From NCBI GenBank assembly GCA_030770425.1, contig JASJFT010000355.1, positions 1-26,854 on the forward strand: a stretch of 26,854 bases of DNA, in the 5' to 3' direction. Shown here piece after piece: positions 20,814 through 26,854 of the stretch. The translations under genes were made by a program, and so were the position numbers. The DNA is from Darksidea phi (Eukaryota > Ascomycota > Dothideomycetes > Pleosporales > Lentitheciaceae). Each line of letters opens with the position of its first letter. The stretch's first letter is position 1. A model generated the notes under the pieces. It was not told the origin of the DNA. It saw only the letters and a list, made by a program, of their open reading frames with translations, and did no database searches.

Positions 20814-21380
20814 TCAATGTCGCGAGAGCTGACGCGGAGCCAAGCGTTCAAGGCAGCGGCGACCGATTGCTGTCGAGCGACTTGCCAGTTTGTCCGGTGC
20901 CAGCTGAACCGCGGCGAGCATGATTCGCTCGCGCTGAACCGAGCCGTCGGGGACCTTGACCGTGGAATGGATGCTGTCGGCTATGACGACGAAGCAACCG
21001 GGGGCCTCGCTGCAGTCTCTGGTGCTGAACTGAACGGGACCTTGGATGCTGGCGGCATCGGGGCTGAAGCGAGCGGACACGATGGTGATGATACGGCCGC
21101 CTTCGGCGATCAGACGCTTCCAGGTGAGCAGGGCCTGCCGGCGCTGGTCAGATGGAATGGTATGGAAGACTTGCAAGGCGAAGATGACGTCGAACTTAGC
21201 CTGCTGTCCGACACGCTGCTCAAAGTGGTTGCGGAGGTTGCCGTCCGTGATGCTCCCCCGAATCAGATGGACACGTGAGCCCCCCATGCTCCGTGCATGG
21301 CATCGTCATATGCTTCTGCCACTTGCTCTCGACAAGCGTTGGCAGATTTGAGGTGACTCAGCTGCAGAATGGCATGCACG
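20814..21380 (-). pseudogene. SAM-dependent methyltransferase, incomplete and frameshifted
   Basis: The ATG-started frame 21287-20814 encodes 157 residues. They contain KFDVIFALQVFHTIPSDQRR, then LLTWKRLIAEGGRIITIVS, the motif IV/post-motif region of Class I methyltransferases. The frame ends in LERLAPRQLSRH. A second minus frame just upstream (about 21377-21270) reads CREQVAEAYDDAMHGAWG and appears to be the preceding part of the same protein. The two meet at a run of six G (about 21281-21286 on the complement), a likely slippage site. The SAM-binding glycine motif (GxGxG) is not found upstream, so the N-terminal half of the fold is lost or lies in an exon I cannot see. The start at 21287 is therefore probably not native. 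Confidence 0.6.
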
Positions 21381-22157
21381 ATCCACCGAATCGTTGCTAG
21401 AACCGCGGATCAGGTACGAGACTCATCAGACCCAAGTGACATGCAGTCAAAGTCGTCTAGAACAGAGATACCGCGATAGCCTTCTAGATTCTTCTTGCGG
21501 AATGTGTAATAGCGCAATTTTATTGCTCCACTCCATCTTCATTCTGTCTCTGTATGCAAGTAATCACTGTTCGTTCCGATTTTAGCCACGATTTGTGCAT
21601 CCTTTGGCGGAAGCGCGTGTCGCCTCTGCGGGATCCCTCATCAACTGGTCCGAAACTTGGATCTTCTAGGCGTGTTCTGAAAGCCGCTGACAATTTGTTA
21701 TTTACTTGGGCACTCTGTGAATCGCCCGCCGATTCTCTTCGATCATTGCCGCACGGGCTCCTTTTCTCCTCTTTCCCTTTCTCTCCTCTCCGTCTCCGAG
21801 AGGCCTTGCCATCTTGTAGCTCTCTACTTCTCCTCTTCGATACGCCGCCGACCTGAGCTCGTAGCTGCTCGCCGAGTCTCGTCTTCGGCACACCCTAGTC
21901 CTCTTGTGACTCTCTCCGAGTCCCAAACGTGTCACAAGTCAAATCGGTTCAAACCCGAAACAAACAGATCAATCAAAGCTTGAACCACGTTTGAATTACT
22001 GGGGAGCTCTGCCACTGCCACTGCCGCTGCCACTGACTGTGATCATAGTTTGAACACTTTCCAGCCCTTTCGCTCCGTCTGACCAAATTGGTGATCCTAT
22101 AACCGCGACCAGACCGTCACCCAGCAAGGTCATCGCTGTCTAATGCTACTAGTAATG
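21381..22157. other. Intergenic stretch
   Basis: No convincing gene. The minus ORFs at 21520-21891 and 21702-21935 are Arg/Lys-rich by composition only. A short tandem of gccact/gccgct hexamers occupies 22011-22034. Confidence 0.45.
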
Positions 22158-23006
22158 CTAGAGATCAATAGTACAAGCTCTGCCCCGATTAGTCTCCTCG
22201 CTCAGCTCAGTCGGTAGCGAGGCTATCTCCACTCGTGCCTTTCCTTCCTCAAACTCCTCGACGTGTTCAAAATCCACCATCCGGACGCGGCTCGTGGCAG
22301 GATCGACGATGAAATTGTAGCGGTTGACATCGCCGTGGACCAAGCCCATACCATGTAGCTGCCGCAATGCGGCCTCGCACTCGGCCATGTTGTCTATCGA
22401 AGCAAAGTCGCCGTTGACCTTCTCCAGAAGCATCCCGATGACGCGCCCGTTTTCAGTCAGGTGGGCCAGGAACTCTGGCGCGATCCGAGGGGTGTTGGGG
22501 TGCTGGTGGTGGTGACGACTGAGGATGGAATAGGCCCATGTCTCGCGGTTGACGCGCCGAATGTCCCAATCAAAGCAGGCGATTTTAGAGATTGCCTGGC
22601 GTCCTTCGTATATGACTTCATACACGCCCGATCGATACATCTTCGTTCTTGGCAACGAAAGAACGTCGACGGTTTTCGGATGCCACAGTCCACGAACTGC
22701 TGGGAGCGGCTCGAATGAGATGGTTGATTTTAAGACGCCGTCTGTTCCTCGGGAAATGTCCATCGTGGTCCAGTCAGTGGTTGGGAAGTCAGGCAGCTCC
22801 GGGATCAAAAGGTATGGACGGCACATGGTGCATTCATCGAAGACAGTAGTGGAAATGCGTAGGTAGTGGACTCTATGCCCGGCTCGGACTCGGTACACAC
22901 CATCATCGTCATCGATGAGCTGATTCAGGACATCGATATCTGATTTGGGCACTGTCTCGAGCCTAGTTTTGCTCATGTGGTCGCTGTGCGGTTCAGGAGA
23001 GTCCAT
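22158..23006 (-). CDS. Protein-kinase-like fold protein (fungal PKL family)
   Basis: An ATG at 23006 opens an intronless 282-residue frame. The C-terminal half has kinase-fold motifs: a likely ATP-binding Lys in AISKIACFDWDIR (K141), GRVIGMLLEKV (hinge region), the catalytic loop LVHGDVNRYNFIVD (H224, D226, N231), and VRMVDFEHVEEF, where DFE (D245) replaces DFG. This is a widespread ascomycete family of kinase-like proteins, sometimes misnamed alpha-galactosidase A precursor in databases. Substrates are unknown, and either protein or small-molecule phosphorylation is possible. The N-terminal 120 residues show no known domain. The frame is complete, with no sign of damage. It is the third kinase-fold gene in the window, though not closely similar to the other two. 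Confidence 0.8.
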   Translation of the reverse strand: MDSPEPHSDHMSKTRLETVPKSDIDVLNQLIDDDDGVYRVRAGHRVHYLRISTTVFDECTMCRPYLLIPELPDFPTTDWTTMDISRGTDGVLKSTISFEPLPAVRGLWHPKTVDVLSLPRTKMYRSGVYEVIYEGRQAISKIACFDWDIRRVNRETWAYSILSRHHHQHPNTPRIAPEFLAHLTENGRVIGMLLEKVNGDFASIDNMAECEAALRQLHGMGLVHGDVNRYNFIVDPATSRVRMVDFEHVEEFEEGKARVEIASLPTELSEETNRGRACTIDL

Positions 23007-23552
23007 TTCGAGTTGATCCGGGATAAGACAAGACCTAATAAGAAAATAAAGTCACGATTCGACGATTCTATTCAACACGAGCTCGAAGTTGAAGTGCGGT
23101 GACCATATATTGCCCTTCGAGGCCTGGAGGTACTCCTTCTGATAAAAGTTGGTGTAAGAGATGTGGATTGGTTAGGGCAGAGGCCTTGCCTATATAGTGA
23201 CTAGCGCTAGCACAGACCCCAAACAGTGACCATACCGCTACTTCCGTCAACACCTTCAACGCCCCCTGCTTTCCAGTCAGTAAGCGCCCGCGGCGCCATC
23301 AGCCCCGAGACGCTTCGTTGGCCAATTGCACTGCAGGAACTAATTAAGCGCCCATCCGCTCAGTAAGCGCCATTGAGAGCTCCCCTCAATTTTTCATGTT
23401 TCCATACTGCAACGTTTCGTACTCCTCTAAATAGTTGTCCGTTGAGGAGCTTGCCGGTGTGTGAGAGATTTGTGGTGTTTGGGAAGGATCGGGGGTTGTT
23501 TCCTAGATGCTGGTCAGAGTGTGATCCGGTAGACGTGGCGAGAAATGTACTC
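23007..23552. other. Intergenic stretch 5' of the kinase-like gene
   Basis: Contains the promoter of the gene starting at 23006 and the 3' flank of the F-box gene. The minus frame at 23068-23259 starts with TTG and is not supported. Near 23280 and 23348 there are two similar words (cagtaagcgcc), with another taagcgccc at about 23344-23352, possibly a small degenerate repeat. Confidence 0.35.
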
Positions 23553-24641
23553 CTAAAATAAGCCCACCCATCGCTTTGTGATGACCTCTGTCGCCGAGTA
23601 ACAATGCTGGGCATGCTCCAGAAACTCTGCTTCTGATCTGGCACGGTACTGCAACCCCATCATAAATTTGAAAGCGTCGCTGCTTGGAGGCGTCAATCGC
23701 GATACCACGTCGCGATCTAGCTTCCGAGATCGATAGAGTTCAAACGTCCGTTCACAACCTCGGCACCAAAGCCCGTTTTCAACGTCGTTCCCTGACATGG
23801 ACGGAAAAGCGATAGAGCCCATACCTCCAAAGTCGTCATTTGGAACGTTTCCAATCCATTTCAAAGTCAAAAGATCTTGTGAAAAGGGCTGTAACGGTGC
23901 ATCTTGGTACCATGTTGCGTTGCGGAACCTTGTAGTTGTCGCATTCAAGCGTTTTGTTGCTAGATTTCTTGCCATTGCCTCGGCGGAGCCGTGCACCTTG
24001 ATTGCCAGCTCTTTGGCAGCTCGGACACTGGTGAGTCTGATTGGTCGGAGACGAGAGATGCTGCGTCGGACAAAGTATGTCCCCGGAATACTTCTCATGG
24101 TGGGCAGAGCCTTTAACTGTTGCCGATTGAGATCGAAGCAGTCTCTTGCGAGTGACAGGGGGATCAACCACAACGACTGGTTAAACGAAAGGCATGCGAA
24201 ACAGCATCTCTCAGAGGAGAGGAGAAACAGAAAGGCGCCGTACTGTCCACAAGAGATACATCGATCGGAGCGAAGAGCCGCTTGAAGTGTTGCAACGGAA
24301 TGGAGGCCAATTAATCTCGTATGACTCAGTGTTCGGAAAATGTAGCCGGCGGCAGCCGCGAGATCTCTGAATGCAGGTAGCGATTCGACGATGGCTCTCC
24401 CGCGCAGAGAAACCCGTGAAATGCGTGATAGCGACTTTAAGTCCAGAAGGTTAAATATAGCATGCAGAAGCTCAAGGGGCAGATCATCAAGGAGTCCAAA
24501 TGACGATTGAGGTTGGCGTTGAATCTTGGAAATGTACAGCTTCGCAGACTCGCCAACTGAGATATTACCTGTAAGAATGTAGCGTGGCCGATGAGAGAGA
24601 TGAGAAAGAAGATCCTCTTTTGAGAATTCATTGCCAACCAT
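23553..24641 (-). CDS. F-box protein with a zinc-ribbon-like Cys cluster
   Basis: A single exon from the ATG at 24641 gives 362 residues. The F-box spans about 49-95 (FGLLDDLPLELLHAIFNLLD, then LSRISRVSLRGRAIVESLP). It predicts binding to Skp1 in an SCF ubiquitin ligase as the substrate-recognition subunit. Two CxxC pairs (C128/C131 and C147/C150) in RCISCGQYG and RCCFACLS look like a zinc-binding knuckle, a pattern common in ascomycete F-box proteins. A further Cys pair (WCRGC) lies towards the C terminus. No LRR, WD40 or Kelch repeats are visible, so the substrate-binding mode is unknown. The frame is complete and undamaged. Two CACGTG boxes lie about 90-110 bp upstream. Confidence 0.83.
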   Translation of the reverse strand: MVGNEFSKEDLLSHLSHRPRYILTGNISVGESAKLYISKIQRQPQSSFGLLDDLPLELLHAIFNLLDLKSLSRISRVSLRGRAIVESLPAFRDLAAAAGYIFRTLSHTRLIGLHSVATLQAALRSDRCISCGQYGAFLFLLSSERCCFACLSFNQSLWLIPLSLARDCFDLNRQQLKALPTMRSIPGTYFVRRSISRLRPIRLTSVRAAKELAIKVHGSAEAMARNLATKRLNATTTRFRNATWYQDAPLQPFSQDLLTLKWIGNVPNDDFGGMGSIAFPSMSGNDVENGLWCRGCERTFELYRSRKLDRDVVSRLTPPSSDAFKFMMGLQYRARSEAEFLEHAQHCYSATEVITKRWVGLF

Positions 24642-24729
24642 AGCTGTAAGTAATGTGCAACGCGTAAGGTGAAGAACGAGAAGTTAAGACGCGACGCGGC
24701 GCGGCGGAATTGACGAAAACAAGCCCAAT

Positions 24730-24754
24730 CACGTGATTTCGCTAGGTACACGTG
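24730..24754. promoter_or_regulatory. Paired CACGTG E-boxes upstream of the F-box gene
   Basis: Two CACGTGATTT words start at 24730 and 24749, 19 bp apart, about 90-110 bp upstream of the ATG at 24641. CACGTG is the palindromic core bound by bHLH factors. The identical flanks and the spacing of roughly two helical turns make a functional pair plausible, but no direct evidence exists. Confidence 0.45.
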
Positions 24755-25243
24755 ATTTGACAGGAAGCGCAACCGGTGCAAGGTCCCGGACCGCCAGAGG
24801 AGCCTTGAGGAACGAGTGAGAGAGACAGTGTCGAGTGATGGCCGTGAGGCAAGGCCGACGGGTGAGGGGTTTGGAGTCAATGGATAGTACTAAGTCATGG
24901 ATGAAGTAGCAGCTGTACGAGAATGAGGTTTTGCATTGTATGATAGTGTCAACAGAAGTTCTGCAAGATTCAGATATGGTAGGAGTTATCAAGTAGAAGC
25001 GATTGTTCTGACGTCAGTTCTGCGCAATACTCTTTGGAGTATTCTACCGGTAATTCAGAAGCTTACATAAGCCAACAAATCCGCCGGCGTTTGGTGCATC
25101 TCTCAAGCCGACGGCACCTTCGCCGCCCCGTCCTATTCCTCCAAATTTCTTATATCGTATATCTTTCTTAATCTACTATAATCCCTTTAAGATAGCTTTA
25201 CCCCTTAACAAGGTTCTCCTATATAGCTATACTACTTACCTAT
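24755..25243. other. Intergenic stretch
   Basis: No supported gene. The minus frames at 24437-24880 and 24729-24992 overlap the F-box promoter and lack motifs. An AT-rich pyrimidine stretch (about 25140-25240) leads into the minisatellite. Confidence 0.4.
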
Positions 25244-25355
25244 ACGACCGCCTTGCCCACCCACACGACCGCCTTGCCCACCCACACGACCGCCTTGCTC
25301 ACCCATGACCGCCTTACCCACACGACCGCCTCATCTATACGACCGTCTTACCCCC
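25244..25355. repeat. Minisatellite, 17-21 bp units (acgaccgccttgcccac)
   Basis: Six units start at 25244, 25265, 25286, 25305, 25322 and 25339. The first three have a 21-bp period, with ccac repeated. The later ones shorten to 19 and 17 bp. The array resumes at 25715 in the same orientation. Confidence 0.85.
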
Positions 25356-25490
25356 CGATGAGGACGTGAGGAGGAAGACCGAGGTCGCGGCGGCGACGAG
25401 GCGAAGAAGGCGAGGAATGGCGATCATAGCGAGAAGGGGAGAAAGGGGAACCAAGTCGGTGACGGGACAAGGGAGGAGAGAGCCCTGATG

Positions 25491-25595
25491 GCGACGAGGC
25501 GAGAGCGACCGAGAATCGTGGCGATGACGAGAAGTGCCCCGAGGGCGACAAGGCGAGAGGGATCGGGAATCGTGGCGACGACGAGAGGAGGTGCA
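25491..25595. repeat. 54-bp imperfect tandem pair
   Basis: Two copies start at 25491 and 25545. They share gcgac(g/a)aggcgagag and g(a/g)gaatcgtggcga, with scattered substitutions. They lie in the GC-rich segment that separates the two minisatellite blocks. Confidence 0.7.
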
Positions 25596-25714
25596 TGCAG
25601 ATTCCCGACGGCGGCGATGCCCAGAACGCAGAGGAGGCGATGATCAGAAGGACGACGGTCAGACCGCACGGGCCCCGTGAGGAGACGAGACGGCGCGGTG
25701 CGATCCCCCACCAC

Positions 25715-25763
25715 ACGACCGCCTTACCCACACGACCGCCTTACCCACACGACCGCATTGCCT
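25715..25763. repeat. Second block of the acgaccgcc minisatellite
   Basis: Three 17-bp units start at 25715, 25732 and 25749, in the same orientation as the first block about 360 bp away. The third has a cattgcc ending. Confidence 0.8.
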
Positions 25764-25787
25764 GTTCTACGTATCTCGCGATCGTAG

Positions 25788-26174
25788 CACGACCTCCATT
25801 ACCTAGCATTGAAAGAGGAGGAGCACAAGATTGCGGCAGAGCATAATATTCCAATATCAACAGTTATGCAAGATACGTGGGAGCCAAAGGGAGTATAGTT
25901 CTGGTATTGCTTATCTTCTATAGACGCTATGTATTATCTATTCTGGTCGCACTTCTGTCCCTCGGGGCGTCTATCTAATACCAGTAAGAAGGCGGTATCA
26001 GACTTTTGGTGTGAAAAACCTGACAGGATTGTTCAAAACAAGCTGGCGGATAAGAAAAGGTATGACGAGGTTCTCCGACGTTTATTTGTGGAACCAGAGG
26101 CTGCCGGGGCGTCGAAAGTTACCAGTTATACCAACCATGCCGACCTTGTCAACAACACCACTGTACTCCCCTGA
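25788..26174 (+). pseudogene. Decayed ORF of unknown family
   Basis: A plus frame is open from 25788 to the stop ending at 26174 apart from one TAG at 25896. It contains LALKEEEHKIAAEHNIP, then TVMQDTWEPKGV before the TAG. After it come MYYLFWSHFCPSGRLS, VSDFWCEKPDRIVQNKLADK and KRYDEVLRRLFVEPEAAG. Both sides look protein-like in the same frame, so a single damaged gene is more likely than two. The TAG could come from TGG or CAG by one transition. A short GT-AG segment around it (25893 to about 25923) would not keep the frame. No domain was recognised. Confidence 0.38.
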
Positions 26175-26631
26175 AGAGTGATCGCCAACCCTACCCCTAT
26201 TGTCGGCCATTGTTCTAACTGTGCTGTCATGTCGCTTATAATACAATTTTGCGGGTGTGTAAAGCGCCCGTGGTATTACTAGTAAGCTAGGGAAGTCGAT
26301 AGAGTTTTACAGATGGTCCTTAGTTGCGAAGAATCGGTTCTTATAAGGTTGTTAGCTGCCTACCTCCTAAGCTCCTGCCTAATCTGCGCTCTGCCCGATA
26401 GGCTCTCGATTGACCAACGTATGCATGATCTGCAGGAATCTATACAGTGCTTGTGCAGGGGATACTCCTCCGCGCGCATAAAGTCGGGTAACAGCGCTTA
26501 CCGGCCGCCCTGCTCATGCTACAGTCCCCCCCATAAACGGGTTATTAGCGCGATTCGGTGGCGCGCGCACTGATATAAGTACTATGCCGTTTTCTGTGTA
26601 TATTATATAGTAATATATTATTGGCTATCTT
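26175..26631. other. Intergenic stretch
   Basis: No supported gene. The plus frame at 26313-26573 is short and compositionally odd. AT content rises towards the palindromic element. Confidence 0.4.
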
Positions 26632-26750
26632 CTAAGGGGCGGTGATTCGGTGATTTTTAGTATTATGAAGGAATAGCGTGGAATTTGGTACCTCTAGGTA
26701 CTAGCAAAACATTCCTCCACACAACCAAAATTACCGAATCACCACCTTAG
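26632..26750. mobile_element. 119-bp palindromic MITE-like element
   Basis: The two ends are inverted copies. The left end begins ctaaggggcggtgattcggt, and the complement of the right end begins ctaaggtggtgattcggta. The match continues at lower identity towards the centre, where gaaggaatag faces its partner ggaggaatg around a ggtacctctaggtac core. The element could fold into a long hairpin. It has no coding capacity. Its size and terminal inverted repeats fit a miniature inverted-repeat element. Target-site duplication is unclear because the outermost CTAAGG/CCTTAG may be part of the repeat. Confidence 0.65.
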
Positions 26751-26782
26751 ATACGGACCCTTAGAAAGAATAGCCTATAATA

Positions 26783-26854
26783 TTTGATTTGGATTTGCAT
26801 AGTGGGAGTCTCTTCAGAAGGTCCGCACGAAACACAGTAGGAGTTTGTACACAG
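26783..26854. repeat. Near-unmutated copy of the left-border repeat (truncated by the window end)
   Basis: Seventy-two bases align gaplessly and in direct orientation with positions 1-72. There are 22 differences, and in all of them this copy has G or C where the left copy has A or T respectively. This copy therefore represents the element before RIP, or a weakly affected relative. It continues beyond the window. Confidence 0.9.

Noticed and set aside
21520..21935. Arg/Lys-rich minus ORFs
   Set aside because: The composition reflects a CT-rich plus strand; no domain and no conserved start.
1..26854. Starship-type giant element bordered by the end repeats
   Set aside because: No tyrosine-recombinase (captain) gene was seen at either edge, and the border repeats look like copies of an ordinary repeat.
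1..26854. tRNA, rRNA or CRISPR features
   Set aside because: B-box-like words (for example ggttcgatagg near 11100) lack a matching A box or cloverleaf, and no regularly spaced palindromic repeats with unique spacers exist.

Overview
This window is nuclear DNA of a filamentous ascomycete (Pezizomycotina). Genes carry short GT-AG introns of 52-136 bp. The protein families are typical of these fungi: an APH-type phosphotransferase, a mitochondrial homoaconitase, an F-box protein, two protein-kinase-fold genes, and a remnant of the fungal PD-(D/E)XK family. A 2-kb AT block shows the mutational signature of repeat-induced point mutation (RIP). No rRNA, tRNA, CRISPR array or bacterial operon was recognised.

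Layout. 1-2075 is an AT-saturated, RIP-degraded repeat. 2845-3745 is an intact two-exon APH-family phosphotransferase (+). 3.7-8.3 kb is a graveyard of broken frames: a possible frameshifted ORF near 4 kb, a homeodomain-like remnant (+, 5.76-6.28 kb), a PIF1-like helicase scrap on the minus strand at 6.33-6.43 kb, and a short tandem repeat. 8340-9056 is a small Ser/Thr-kinase-like gene (-). 9275-9817 is a truncated PD-(D/E)XK-family remnant (-). 9.98-10.21 kb holds two minisatellites. 11310-14047 is a seven-exon homoaconitase paralogue (+), the best gene in the window. 14382-15332 is a DEDDh exonuclease-like gene (-), and directly upstream on the same strand lies a 13-finger C2H2 protein (15665-17486, -). 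17927-18309 is a broken Fic/Doc-family gene (+). 18.8-21.4 kb holds uncertain frames and a frameshifted methyltransferase (-). 22158-23006 is a protein-kinase-like gene (-) and 23553-24641 an F-box protein (-). 25.2-25.8 kb is a minisatellite split by about 360 bp. 25788-26174 is a decayed ORF. 26632-26750 is a palindromic MITE-like element. The last 72 bases are a nearly unmutated copy of the first 72.

The genes do not form an obvious pathway. The window reads as an accessory, repeat-bordered region where a few intact genes (APH, homoaconitase, zinc-finger protein, kinase-like gene, F-box) sit among pseudogenes. Several pseudogenes are broken by single in-frame TGA or TAG codons, which are the stops that C-to-T or G-to-A transitions produce. 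The strongest direct observation is the pair of border repeats: all 22 differences between the 72-bp copies are transitions in the RIP direction. Splice models are manual, chosen by GT-AG signals and by continuity with remembered family sequences; no database search was possible.
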